Shown here: piece by piece, positions 42,399-49,901 of the stretch
Layout of the letters: the number at the start of each line of letters is the position of its first letter
Position numbering within the stretch: the stretch's first letter is position 1
From: [Clostridium] symbiosum
Lineage (GTDB): Bacteria > Bacillota > Clostridia > Lachnospirales > Lachnospiraceae
Direction of reading: 5' to 3'
DNA length: 50,690 nucleotides
NCBI GenBank assembly: GCA_021769625.1
Contig: JAETSN010000045.1
Coordinates: 1 to 50,690, forward strand
Made by a program: the position numbers and the translations under genes
Notes under the pieces: model-generated
What the model was told of the DNA's origin: nothing
What the model saw: the letters and a program-made list of their open reading frames with translations, nothing else
Database searches by the model: none

Positions 42399-42908
42399 TT
42401 AGGTATTGTAATGAGGATACATCTGCCGGTACAGATCACTCATGAACGAAAGCTGTTCATATCCTGATTCCTGTTCTCTCCGTTTCTGTTCCTCCTGCTT
42501 TGCTTTTCTGGCTCCCGGTACTGGAGACGGGTCAGGCAATTCCTCAATCTTCTGTCCTGTCTTTTCATACCACCATTCTGCAAATACCAATCTATGGCAC
42601 CACTCACCAGGTTTTCTTACATCTTCGTAGCAACAAAGGACTACGTCTTTCCCCGCTTCCAGGTACTCGTTGATGATTGCCCCGATGACTGGGTATCCAC
42701 TCTTTTCCAGATGTCTGAAGTACGGTTCCCGGAACCTCTCTCTGTTATTTTCATTCCAGAGATATCCCGGCGGAGCAATCTGGATAATGTCTCCTGCTAT
42801 TCTGTACTTCACGGGAAACTTCGGCATACTCCGGACAACTCCGACCACCGTGTATTTCCCTGTTTCCAACTCTTTGTTACTGAATCTGCTGGTGTATAAC
42901 TTCGCCAT
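42399..42908 (-). CDS. DUF488-like protein
   Basis: 169 residues. Blocks KLYTSRFSN, VVGVVRSMPKFPV, VVLCCYEDVRKPGEWCHR and VFAEWWYEKTG match the DUF488 plan, a small family of unknown biochemical function. ATG at 42908 is preceded by AAGGGAG. It lies upstream of the tRNA, and its stop touches the tRNA 5' end. Confidence 0.78.
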   Translation of the reverse strand: MAKLYTSRFSNKELETGKYTVVGVVRSMPKFPVKYRIAGDIIQIAPPGYLWNENNRERFREPYFRHLEKSGYPVIGAIINEYLEAGKDVVLCCYEDVRKPGEWCHRLVFAEWWYEKTGQKIEELPDPSPVPGARKAKQEEQKRREQESGYEQLSFMSDLYRQMYPHYNT

Positions 42909-43149
42909 TCTTATCATTCTCCCTTCCGTAGATGCTGACTATCGTATCAATGCCTTCAGCTATTCTGGCTTTCGTGTCTTCACCCAGGGATATGTAGAAC
43001 CGCTCATGGACCATACATTCATACGCTTTCTTCATACGCATCGACTGTTCTGGCGTTATACCGAGCCGGAAGTCTTTTGCGATCCGCAGCGCTTTCTTGT
43101 ACTGCCGATCCGCTACCAGGCTTCTTACCACATCACTCTTACGAATCAA
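42877..43149 (-). CDS. Small helical hypothetical protein with TTG start
   Basis: 90 residues from a TTG at 43149 preceded by AAGGAGG (7 bases), starting MIRKSDVVRSLVADRQYKK. The longer frame to 43197 begins inside the -10 box of promoter P4, so it cannot be the start for that transcript. It overlaps the DUF488-like gene by 32 bases. No domain recognised. Confidence 0.6.
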   Translation of the reverse strand: MIRKSDVVRSLVADRQYKKALRIAKDFRLGITPEQSMRMKKAYECMVHERFYISLGEDTKARIAEGIDTIVSIYGRENDKNGEVIHQQIQ

Positions 43150-43167
43150 TCCGCATCCCTCCTTCTG

Positions 43168-43223
43168 ATACCGTTTGGTAAGTTCCCTTATCTTCATTCT
43201 AGCCCTTTACCGTCTGGTGTCAA
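43168..43223 (-). promoter_or_regulatory. Operator-controlled promoter P4
   Basis: On the minus strand TTGACA (43223-43218), 16 bases, TAGAAT (43201-43196). Operators ACACCAGACGGTAA (43220-43207) and TTACCAAACGGTAT (43181-43168) follow the P1/P2 pattern with 39-base centre spacing. It drives the TTG-start gene, DUF488 gene and tRNA. Confidence 0.75.
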
Positions 43224-43273
43224 TCGGATACGTCTTATTTTTAGGAGTGACATATGAGTTGTTCACGGCTTAC

Positions 43274-43303
43274 ATATTACCATTTGGTATGTTGAACTGT
43301 CAA
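43274..43303 (-). promoter_or_regulatory. Upstream operator-controlled promoter P5
   Basis: On the minus strand TTGACA (43303-43298), 18 bases and TAATAT (43279-43274). The operator ATACCAAATGGTAA (43290-43277) overlaps the -10 box. It lies 75 bases upstream of P4 in the same direction. This gives tandem promoters after the late-regulator gene. Confidence 0.7.
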
Positions 43304-43343
43304 TGCCCTCGTTTTGCCCCCGTGACAGCCCCGTGGTTCCATT

Positions 43344-43922
43344 CTATCGTTCAAAGCCATCAATCCCAAAGATAAGGGCTGTGAGCCGCTTACAAGCCGC
43401 TTTTACGTCCTTGTAGACCGTGCGCTCATTGATGAACTCTTCCTCTGCGATTTCCTGCACTGATTTCGGAGCCTTATTCAAATACAACCCCTCAATCACC
43501 CGCCACCGGCGCTTTTCTTCCTGATACGGGGAGGATTCGCAGCTTTTTCTGTAGACTTCCAGCATAGTATTTACATGATTCATGATTACCCTGGTCCTCA
43601 TTACCCCTCTCTCTATGCTCTGTATCCTTCCGTCATTATCCGACTTCCTCCCTTCCATCAATTCGATGATGTCTATAATGTCTTCATCCAATTCCTCGTA
43701 TATTCTGTAGATAGCTTTCTCTCCGTAGTCTGAAAAATCCCGGTAATGCTCCAGCAGCAGCTTCGTGTTTCTGTACCTCTTATCAAATTTGGCTTTCTCT
43801 TCTTCCGCCGCCTGTTTCTGGTACATCTCTACCGCCCGCTCCGCAGCCACCGCCGCCGCTTTCTCCGTAATCCGGTCTACCATTTCCTGACTGATCGTTA
43901 CGCCCGTCCTTGCTTTTCCCAT
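43344..43922 (-). CDS. ArpU/RinA-like late transcription regulator
   Basis: 192 residues with a sigma-region-4-like C-terminal helix-turn-helix (VQEIAEEEFINERTVYKDVK, about 158-177) and long helices before it. ArpU/RinA-type activators sit just before the packaging genes and switch on the late operon; this gene lies directly before P5/P4. Ribosome site AAGGAGG precedes the ATG. The assignment rests on HTH plus position. Confidence 0.78.
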   Translation of the reverse strand: MGKARTGVTISQEMVDRITEKAAAVAAERAVEMYQKQAAEEEKAKFDKRYRNTKLLLEHYRDFSDYGEKAIYRIYEELDEDIIDIIELMEGRKSDNDGRIQSIERGVMRTRVIMNHVNTMLEVYRKSCESSPYQEEKRRWRVIEGLYLNKAPKSVQEIAEEEFINERTVYKDVKAACKRLTALIFGIDGFER

Positions 43923-43993
43923 CGGTAAGTCCTCCTTTTTGCTGATTGCCTTTTTCCTGCATATCTGCTACAATATGCTTGCGACACATACTG

Positions 43994-44021
43994 AGGGCGG
44001 CTCACCGATGGGCTGCTCTCT
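43994..44021 (+). terminator. Hairpin with plus-strand T run between genes
   Basis: GAGGGCGGCTC pairs with GGGCTGCTCTC (11 bp with three wobbles, 6-base loop), followed on the plus strand by TTTTTATTTT. It lies between the small Cys protein gene and the late regulator. Facing the minus-strand genes, it may block opposing transcription or shape the regulator leader. Confidence 0.5.
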
Positions 44022-44023
44022 TT

Positions 44024-44266
44024 TTATTTTCCGCAGGTAGCGAAGTGGGAAATATATCCCACCCCGTCTGCATCTTCCGGATTGCACCGTTCTCCCGCTA
44101 TTACTGCGCCACTCGGCGTAACAATCCTTTCCTTTCCGCCCGGAACCGCCCGGTAATTTATCAGGTTCGGATCAACCGGCATATTCTTCCCGGCAGGTGT
44201 CTTTACCCACAGGATTCTATTCCCGCATCTCCGGCAATTACTGAAGGGTTCATATCCTCTCGCCAT
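44024..44266 (-). CDS. Small Cys-rich hypothetical protein
   Basis: 80 residues starting MARGYEPFSNCRRCGNRILWVK. CRRCG and later single cysteines suggest a small zinc knuckle; the fold resembles small phage proteins of unknown role. GGAGGTG precedes the ATG. It overlaps the 54-residue gene by 17 bases. Confidence 0.75.
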   Translation of the reverse strand: MARGYEPFSNCRRCGNRILWVKTPAGKNMPVDPNLINYRAVPGGKERIVTPSGAVIAGERCNPEDADGVGYISHFATCGK

Positions 44267-44414
44267 TCCCGGTCACCTCCTCGATCTCCACATAGTCGTG
44301 CAAAATTCTCAGCCATGTGACTTTAATCATCAACCCTATAGATGTCCTTGCTTTCATAATTGTTTCGCAAGGCTTTTCTTCTGGTGTTGGTGTCCAACCC
44401 TTAATTTTCCACAT
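44250..44414 (-). CDS. Small hypothetical protein
   Basis: 54 residues starting MWKIKGWTPTPEEKPCETIM. GGAGG lies about 12 bases before the ATG at 44414, directly after the stop of the acidic gene at 44434. The next gene's ribosome site lies inside its end, so it is probably coupled. Not recognised. Confidence 0.5.
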   Translation of the reverse strand: MWKIKGWTPTPEEKPCETIMKARTSIGLMIKVTWLRILHDYVEIEEVTGNGERI

Positions 44415-44433
44415 TATTTCCAATCGCCTCCTA

Positions 44434-44667
44434 CTACAGAGTTACGTTAATTCTGACAACGTGCTTTCCGGTATATTTTTGGTAGTCTTCCACACTAAAA
44501 TCATCTGTATATTCATCTATATCTACCTCCGCATCAATGGAATCTCCATATTCAGCATCTTCTTTTGCTACAACCTCCGTCCTAAAACTGTTAGCTAATA
44601 TGCTAACTTCAACCTCCGTATCTGCATCAAATCGTGCAAGTTCCTGAATCAGTTCATACACTGTCAT
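44434..44667 (-). CDS. Small acidic hypothetical protein
   Basis: 77 residues starting MTVYELIQELARFDADTEVEV. Very acidic, with strand-like repeats (EVDIDEYTDDFS). GGAGG precedes the ATG. No family recognised; the acidic charge could mimic DNA, which is speculation. Confidence 0.7.
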   Translation of the reverse strand: MTVYELIQELARFDADTEVEVSILANSFRTEVVAKEDAEYGDSIDAEVDIDEYTDDFSVEDYQKYTGKHVVRINVTL

Positions 44668-44712
44668 CCTTCGTCTCCTCCTTAAACCATCTCTCCCGAA
44701 TTTTCGTAAACG

Positions 44713-44955
44713 CTATCTTTTATCACACGGGATTTCTCTTGTTTCAAATCTCCAATTTTCCGACAGGACATCGCCGATGATACTTCCTGCCATATATGCC
44801 ACTTTATCCTCCATTGGTAGATCTTCCCGCTTGGGATCATTCGCCTTGAGGTCTGATTCATACGTCCCTCTGCCGCCGTCCAGTTCCCAATTCAGAAATT
44901 CTTCTACTGTCATAACATCATTTCCGTTTGTCGCTACGACCTCCGCTCTCTTCAT
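44713..44955 (-). CDS. Small hypothetical protein
   Basis: 80 residues starting MKRAEVVATNGNDVMTVEEF. ATG at 44955 is preceded by GGAGGAAAGG; the frame to 45003 overlaps the HNH gene without a ribosome site. Overlaps that gene by 38 bases. Not recognised. Confidence 0.65.
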   Translation of the reverse strand: MKRAEVVATNGNDVMTVEEFLNWELDGGRGTYESDLKANDPKREDLPMEDKVAYMAGSIIGDVLSENWRFETREIPCDKR

Positions 44956-45586
44956 TCCTTTCCTCCTTGAACTTGATTCCATACACTCTGTATCTTTCCT
45001 CAAATACTGCCATCCCTACTGTGTGGGCTTCCGTGTGGTGGATTCTGCACAGGCATATCTTCTTATGGTTTGAATCATCTACCTCTGTCCGATCATTTCC
45101 CATACCGATAGCATCGCAGTGATGAATCTCTCCTGGTCTTCCGCAAATCGCACATTTCCGGTTTTTCAGGCAAGCCCACAGGTAATGATCTATGTCATCC
45201 GTCCTGTTGCTGCCGAAATCCAACAGCGGAACTCCCATCTCCAGCGCCAGGTCCAGCATCGTATTGATGAACTCCCTGGCGGTGTCCATCGTGCAATCCG
45301 AAAGAGAGAACTCGTCACAGCCGGTCCGGATAATGTGTTCCAGCTTCAGCCTCTCCTTCATCTCCTCCGGCGCATATCCCGTAAAATCCGCTATGTCCCT
45401 GATTGTTGCGTATGCTTTCTTCCTCTGCTCCGCACTGATATGCCTACCATCATCCAGCCAGACCATGCAGTCCTTGATTCTTTTCTTTACGATGGCTTCT
45501 TCCAGATGCCGGTCAGGAATGAATATCTTCAGATGGGTTCCTCCACTGTCCGGTTTGTAAGCCGTTATGTCTGCATATTCATACAT
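44918..45586 (-). CDS. HNH-type nuclease (HNHc_6-like)
   Basis: 222 residues. The C-terminal half has CAICG...IHHCDAIGMGNDR...CLCRIHHTEAH, an HNH motif with paired cysteines that bind zinc. This type (putative HNHc nuclease) is common in phage replication or recombination modules. The N-terminal 120 residues are unassigned. Possible role in recombination, packaging or DNA processing. Confidence 0.88.
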   Translation of the reverse strand: MYEYADITAYKPDSGGTHLKIFIPDRHLEEAIVKKRIKDCMVWLDDGRHISAEQRKKAYATIRDIADFTGYAPEEMKERLKLEHIIRTGCDEFSLSDCTMDTAREFINTMLDLALEMGVPLLDFGSNRTDDIDHYLWACLKNRKCAICGRPGEIHHCDAIGMGNDRTEVDDSNHKKICLCRIHHTEAHTVGMAVFEERYRVYGIKFKEERNEESGGRSDKRK

Positions 45587-45596
45587 CCCGTCCTCC

Positions 45597-45899
45597 TCAG
45601 TTCCGATTTGGTTTTTCTATCCTTTCGATCTCCTCCAGTTCTGGGAACACCAGCACCTTCGACATTCCCTCCGCAAACTCTTTTGCTCCCGGATTCTTCT
45701 TCTCTATCTGATCCGCCAGATGACGAAGGATAATCACCAGCATCCCGGCATCCGATGAAGCATACGGCTGTATGGCTTTGATAATTCTGTTGGAATAGTA
45801 ATCAAATCCCTGCATCATCAGCTTGATAGCCGATTCTGTTTTACCCTTCTGGATAAGATTGTTTCCTCGGTTTACGAAACTCTGCATTCTGTTCTTCAT
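45597..45899 (-). CDS. Helical hypothetical protein
   Basis: 100 residues starting MKNRMQSFVNRGNNLIQKG. ATG at 45899 overlaps the preceding stop as ATGA and has GGAGGAG upstream. Amphipathic helices with a hydrophobic middle (about 45-60). No family recognised. Confidence 0.7.
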   Translation of the reverse strand: MKNRMQSFVNRGNNLIQKGKTESAIKLMMQGFDYYSNRIIKAIQPYASSDAGMLVIILRHLADQIEKKNPGAKEFAEGMSKVLVFPELEEIERIEKPNRN

Positions 45900-46315
45900 C
45901 GAACTCCTCCTCTTGTTCTGCTGTCCGTGTGGTCTTTCTCCCATCCGCACTCCTGTTTCAAAAGTGCCATTTTAGCCAACTTATTCATGGTATTTGACAA
46001 TTCCTCTGCCGTGTACCCCGTTTCTCTCATGATATAAAATAATCTGTCTACTGGAGACGCTTCAAACAGCTTTTTCAGGTACTTTTTTCGGATTCTCCGC
46101 TTCTTATGGCAATAAGCATACGCTCTATATCTTCGGATCAGCTTCTCTCTTTCATCTTCTTTCTTGCTTGGCTGCTTCTCTTCCTTTTCTGTGATTTTCT
46201 CCTTCTCTGGTTCTTCTCTTTCCTCTGGTACTCTCTGAGTGTCCTCTGGCTGCGTTTGAGGATTCTTACGGATAAATTTATTACGGATGGTCTTTAAAAA
46301 CTCTAAAAGCCGCAT
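45896..46315 (-). CDS. Charged helical hypothetical protein
   Basis: 139 residues with a Pro/Glu/Lys-rich low-complexity stretch (about 18-55), then a basic helix (about 58-85) and a C-terminal MRETGYTAEELSNTMNK helix. It might be a DNA-binding or adaptor protein. Not recognised. Confidence 0.7.
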   Translation of the reverse strand: MRLLEFLKTIRNKFIRKNPQTQPEDTQRVPEEREEPEKEKITEKEEKQPSKKEDEREKLIRRYRAYAYCHKKRRIRKKYLKKLFEASPVDRLFYIMRETGYTAEELSNTMNKLAKMALLKQECGWEKDHTDSRTRGGVR

Positions 46316-46366
46316 ATAATCCCTCCTTTTCCCGGCGGTTTGGAATATCCTCCCCGCCGGTCCGTA

Positions 46367-46900
46367 TTAAACAGCATCCTCATACCCGTATCCGTCATCA
46401 TCGTGGAAATCGTCTATCTCGACTTCTCCATCAACCGGTCCAGGAAGGGCGCCTTCGTCAACAACCTCTCCTTCCAGGAGCGGCACTCTCGGCTCCTTAT
46501 CCTCTGGTGCGTTCATGGCTTCTTGGAAATCCGAATCAAAAATGCTTCTCTGCTCTGTATTGTTCACATAGGTCAAAACATATTCCTGCTTATCTTCATC
46601 CCATACCATCGCCATTTCCGGGTTGACGCTGCCTTTTTCCTCATTCTTGATATTGATTGCTGACGTGACCTTGTGGTCGAACTTCGGTTTGAGGATTTTT
46701 CTTGTCTCCCCCTGCACCTCCGGGTCAAAGTTCGGAATAAACTCTGGAACCAGCTTAATATCAATCGTAATCGTTACCTTTCCGTCCATGCTCTCTTTTT
46801 CCTTCATGGTTCCCAGCGCTCTCTGCAATACAATGTCTGCATCTCTTCTCAGCTTGTCAAATGTTTCTGCTTCAATTCTCAATTCTTTGCAATCATTCAT
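46367..46900 (-). CDS. Hypothetical phage protein
   Basis: 177 residues starting MNDCKELRIEAETFDKLRRD, with a strand-rich middle (KVTITIDIKLVPEF) and a strongly acidic end. Similar small genes accompany recombination genes in clostridial phages. Single-stranded-DNA-binding-like behaviour is conceivable but not supported by a motif. Confidence 0.75.
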   Translation of the reverse strand: MNDCKELRIEAETFDKLRRDADIVLQRALGTMKEKESMDGKVTITIDIKLVPEFIPNFDPEVQGETRKILKPKFDHKVTSAINIKNEEKGSVNPEMAMVWDEDKQEYVLTYVNNTEQRSIFDSDFQEAMNAPEDKEPRVPLLEGEVVDEGALPGPVDGEVEIDDFHDDDGYGYEDAV

Positions 46901-47124
46901 TCTGTTTTCTCCTCTCGGTCAATAAATTGAATATCCTTTGCTTCTGGTGTTACTACTTTTCCGTCCGGCAGTTCCACTATGGCAACTGTGTAATTTCCCG
47001 GACCATCTTCGAACTCTTCATAAGCGTTTCCCCACTGGTGGAATAACCCTTCTTGAAACTCTTGCTCCCGGTATCTTCTTTCTTGCTTGTCGTATTCCAT
47101 GTATCTGCCTTTACATTTTCTCAA
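46897..47124 (-). CDS. Small hypothetical protein with TTG start
   Basis: 75 residues from a TTG at 47124 with GGAGGAG 6 bases upstream, starting MRKCKGRYMEYDKQERRYRE. An in-frame TTG at 47139 overlaps the ribosome site itself. Charged with a beta-like C-terminus (YTVAIVELPDGKVV). Overlaps RusA by 14 bases. Confidence 0.6.
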   Translation of the reverse strand: MRKCKGRYMEYDKQERRYREQEFQEGLFHQWGNAYEEFEDGPGNYTVAIVELPDGKVVTPEAKDIQFIDREEKTE

Positions 47125-47575
47125 CAGCTTCTCCTCCAATCTGCAAAATCTTCACCTCCACTCGTGGCTGCTCCGAATAGAATTTCCTGAACATTCCATC
47201 TACGATCAGCTTATCATCCTGGTATGCAATACCATTCAAGCTGTCGCAGATGATTTTTGCGATATTATCAAAATCAGGTTTCTTTGTCGGTCTGATCTTT
47301 CCTGCCAGCATCAATTCCCGCTTCTTCTTCGATGTGCTTTTCGGAATACCGTAGTATGCGAATATCCGGATGTCCAGCATGGCATCATCCGGGAATCTGT
47401 AGCTTCCGCACTGGTTCTCATACTCCAGCTTTACCTGATTTTCATAGATAACCGTCTGCTTCGGTGTGTACGCTCTGGCAAATGTCTTCTCTCCATCTCC
47501 GGATTTTCTGACAGATACCCGTGGTCTTCCCTTTGCTTTCGGTTCTCCATATACAGTAAATTTAACTGTTTTCAC
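47111..47575 (-). CDS. rusA: RusA-family Holliday junction resolvase
   Basis: 154 residues. KPDFDNIAKIICDSLNG and YQDDKLI contain the catalytic aspartates of RusA resolvases, which cut four-way junctions made during phage replication and recombination. The N-terminus (VKFTVYGEPKAKGRPRV) is also typical. It lies in the recombination block with RecT. Confidence 0.95.
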   Translation of the reverse strand: MKTVKFTVYGEPKAKGRPRVSVRKSGDGEKTFARAYTPKQTVIYENQVKLEYENQCGSYRFPDDAMLDIRIFAYYGIPKSTSKKKRELMLAGKIRPTKKPDFDNIAKIICDSLNGIAYQDDKLIVDGMFRKFYSEQPRVEVKILQIGGEAVEKM

Positions 47576-47762
47576 TTTCTATCGCCTCCAATATCGCATT
47601 TTCATACAGGCACATCTCCGCTTCTCCGTCTGCGCAAGGTGGAAAGATTGGTCCGTTTGGTCCTCCTCTTACTCCCCCATCACAGTCATCACTGAATCTG
47701 CAATACTGGCACCATTCATCTCCGTCATGCTCTTCCGCCCACTTCAGCACTCTTTCATCCAT
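47562..47762 (-). CDS. Small Cys-rich hypothetical protein
   Basis: 66 residues starting MDERVLKWAEEHDGDEWCQYC. Several cysteines (CQYC, CDGG, CADG, MCLY) suggest a small metal-binding protein. It lies 11 bases after the XRE gene and overlaps RusA by 14 bases. Not recognised. Confidence 0.68.
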   Translation of the reverse strand: MDERVLKWAEEHDGDEWCQYCRFSDDCDGGVRGGPNGPIFPPCADGEAEMCLYENAILEAIESENS

Positions 47763-47773
47763 GTGTTACCTCC

Positions 47774-48163
47774 TCACTGGCTCTCCAAGCTGGACTCCTC
47801 CAGCTTCGCCTGAAGACAGAGATAATTACTCTTTCCCTTTTCCCTTGGAACCTTGATCTGCCGCACCGTGTACCCGTTCTTTACCAGAATCCCAGAAACC
47901 ATCTGCCGATCTTCCTGTGTATAAATTCTGAGTTCCGCCACCGGGTTGAACTTATCCCGCTTTACTCCAAACAGTTCTTCCGGTCCAATCTCCATCGCCT
48001 GTGCTATGTCCAGAAGAGCCGAACATGGAATGTCTGTCGCTCCTGTTTCATAATTCCCGATGGTACTTTCTCCTCTCCCAATCATCTCTGCCAGCTTCCG
48101 CTGAGAAATCTTTTTCTCCTCACGGATAGCCTTGATATACTTTCCTACGTCCTTACTGTCCAT
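47774..48163 (-). CDS. XRE-family regulator
   Basis: 129 residues from ATG at 48163 with GGAGGG upstream; a longer frame to 48286 is an out-of-frame overlap with the helicase loader. A classical XRE helix-turn-helix at about residues 14-38 (ISQRKLAEMIGRGESTIGNYETG). The C-terminal half may dimerise. A candidate binder of the phage operator together with the HTH gene at 3485. Confidence 0.88.
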   Translation of the reverse strand: MDSKDVGKYIKAIREEKKISQRKLAEMIGRGESTIGNYETGATDIPCSALLDIAQAMEIGPEELFGVKRDKFNPVAELRIYTQEDRQMVSGILVKNGYTVRQIKVPREKGKSNYLCLQAKLEESSLESQ

Positions 48164-48164
48164 A

Positions 48165-49019
48165 TCATCCCTCCAGTATCTTTCTTGTCTCCTCAAATCT
48201 CTGGAACGCCTGTCTCTTCCTCCAGGATGTCCCGGTAAACTCCATCGGATAGCACATCTCGAATATCCGGTCATAGATTCTTTCATACCGAATGTCCGTG
48301 GTATTCTGCATCTGCTGAAGCGTGAGGTTCGTTGTGAGAATCAGCGGCTTTTTCGCCCGGTATCTGCTGTCAATGATTCCATAAACCTTTTCCAGCGCAT
48401 AATCTGTACTTCTTTCCGCTCCCAGGTCATCTATTATCAGCAGCCGCACATTATTCAGGCGATTGGAGAAGGATTCCTCCCTCTCCCTGTCAAATCCCTG
48501 CATCTCCTGAAGTATCCGGACAAACGATGTCATTACCACCGATGTGTTCTTTTCCAGAAGATAGTTTGCAATGCACGCCGCTGTATAGCTTTTACCTGTC
48601 CCCACTGTCCCGTAAAAGAGCAGACCCTGGTTCCGCTCATACATAGTCTGGAATTTCTCGCAGTAGTTTTTCGCAATCTTCAGATGGTTCTCGTTTTCTT
48701 TCCTTGTCTGGAAATTTTCAAAAGTCGCTGCCTGGAATGTATCATCCATCATGCTGCTGATCTTGGCTCTGCGGATACTCCGCATCTCCTCCTCCCGCTT
48801 CATCTGTTCTTCCCGCAGTCTATGCTCTTCCACCTGGCATTTGCACATAACGGGAACTTTCCTGGTTCCCTGTCCGAACCAATCAATTTCCCGTTCTTTC
48901 CTTGTGTGGCATTTCCCGCAATACAGCATCCCGTCTTCCCCGATGTAATCTCCGTTGCGCTGAGCAACGCCTGTAGAGGCTATATTATCAAGAACTTTTT
49001 CAGCAATTCCCGCCATCAT
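48165..49019 (-). CDS. DnaC-like helicase loader
   Basis: 284 residues. An N-terminal cysteine set (CGKC at 34-37, CKC at 59-61) looks like a zinc ribbon. The AAA+ domain has Walker A GTVGTGKS (137-144) and Walker B LLIIDD (193-198). DnaC/DnaI-type proteins load the replicative helicase. It follows the replisome organizer as usual in phages. Confidence 0.95.
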   Translation of the reverse strand: MMAGIAEKVLDNIASTGVAQRNGDYIGEDGMLYCGKCHTRKEREIDWFGQGTRKVPVMCKCQVEEHRLREEQMKREEEMRSIRRAKISSMMDDTFQAATFENFQTRKENENHLKIAKNYCEKFQTMYERNQGLLFYGTVGTGKSYTAACIANYLLEKNTSVVMTSFVRILQEMQGFDREREESFSNRLNNVRLLIIDDLGAERSTDYALEKVYGIIDSRYRAKKPLILTTNLTLQQMQNTTDIRYERIYDRIFEMCYPMEFTGTSWRKRQAFQRFEETRKILEG

Positions 49020-49026
49020 AAATCAT

Positions 49027-49854
49027 CTACTCCTTCCACTGCCCGAATGGATTTCCCGGCACTTCTTTCTGCTCACTTTTCTGTACTGTAGCCGGAGCCG
49101 GTCTTTGTATCAGCCCTGGATATTTCTTGTCCACTTTGTCTGTTACCCAATTCAGGATAGTCATGTAATCGCTCTTGTATGTTCTTCCCGTAGAGCCTTT
49201 ATAAAGATTCAATTCTTCAATGAACTTATCTGCGGCTTCCTGTCCATACCCATACACCAGCTTCTGGTATTCCTCTTCCTTCAGCGATACGAACTCTGCA
49301 TATTGCTTCTTCTCAACCTTTTTCTCCGTTTTCTTCTTTACAGTTTTCTTAGGCTTTTTTGCTTTGTCCGTAGGACTGTCCGGCGGACTGTCCGTAGGAT
49401 TATCCTTCGGATTGTCCTCTGGATTTTTTTCTACCTGAGATTCTTCTTCTCCTTCGGATTCTGCTCTCTTTCTTGCCCGTTCCTGCCTTTTTCTTTTTGC
49501 ATCATATTCTTTGGTTTTTAGAAATTTGTACCACTGCTCCTGCCAGGTATCCCAATCGTGCAGATAAAGAGCTCCATCTTCGCTTTCGTCTATCCACCGG
49601 TGAGTAATCAGGCTTTCTACGATGCTGTTCTTATCCAGCCCATCGCTGATCCCTTTTGATAATACCTCTTCCGCAATGTCAGTTCTGTCGCAGCTTCTCA
49701 GCTTTCCGGTTCTGTCTGCATTGTTCAGCCCCCACAGCCACAGGGATACGAGGATTCCGAGTGCTTCTTTCTGCGAACAGCCAATAACTTTTGCTAATTC
49801 CCGGAGTTTTCCACCCGCCACATGGTCATGAACGCTTATCCATGCCAACCTCAT
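49027..49854 (-). CDS. DnaD-like replisome organizer carrying iterons
   Basis: 275 residues from ATG at 49854 (AGG five bases upstream). N-terminal winged-helix-like HTH (about 1-75, SVHDHVAGGKL and KEALGILVSLWLWGLNN), an extended linker of Asp/Asn/Pro repeats (DNPKDNPTDSPPDSPTD) and a Lys-rich segment, then a C-terminal domain (YQKLVYGYGQEAADKFIEELN) like the second half of phage DnaD-like initiators. The linker is encoded by five 12-bp iterons, so the gene probably contains its own origin, as in lambda O and lactococcal phages. Confidence 0.88.
   Translation of the reverse strand: MRLAWISVHDHVAGGKLRELAKVIGCSQKEALGILVSLWLWGLNNADRTGKLRSCDRTDIAEEVLSKGISDGLDKNSIVESLITHRWIDESEDGALYLHDWDTWQEQWYKFLKTKEYDAKRKRQERARKRAESEGEEESQVEKNPEDNPKDNPTDSPPDSPTDKAKKPKKTVKKKTEKKVEKKQYAEFVSLKEEEYQKLVYGYGQEAADKFIEELNLYKGSTGRTYKSDYMTILNWVTDKVDKKYPGLIQRPAPATVQKSEQKEVPGNPFGQWKE
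49363..49422 (+). repeat. Five 12-bp iterons in the replisome organizer gene
   Basis: Consecutive units TTTGTCCGTAGG, ACTGTCCGGCGG, ACTGTCCGTAGG, ATTATCCTTCGG and ATTGTCCTCTGG. They encode the Asp/Pro linker on the minus strand and are probable origin sites for the encoded initiator. The same consensus occurs in a non-coding stretch at 8950-8985. Confidence 0.65.
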
Positions 49855-49901
49855 CACCACCTTCATTATGGCGGTAGGGTTTCCCCCGCCGCCATTTTCT
49901 G

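Noticed and set aside
43783-43989. Small minus-strand frame overlapping the late-regulator start
   Set aside because: Out of frame with a better-supported gene having AAGGAGG; composition is Gly/Arg-rich and shadow-like.
49363-49422. Iterons as pure coding Asp/Pro repeats with no DNA role
   Set aside because: Kept as iterons because the same 12-mer consensus occurs in a non-coding segment at 8950-8985; coding repetition alone does not explain that.
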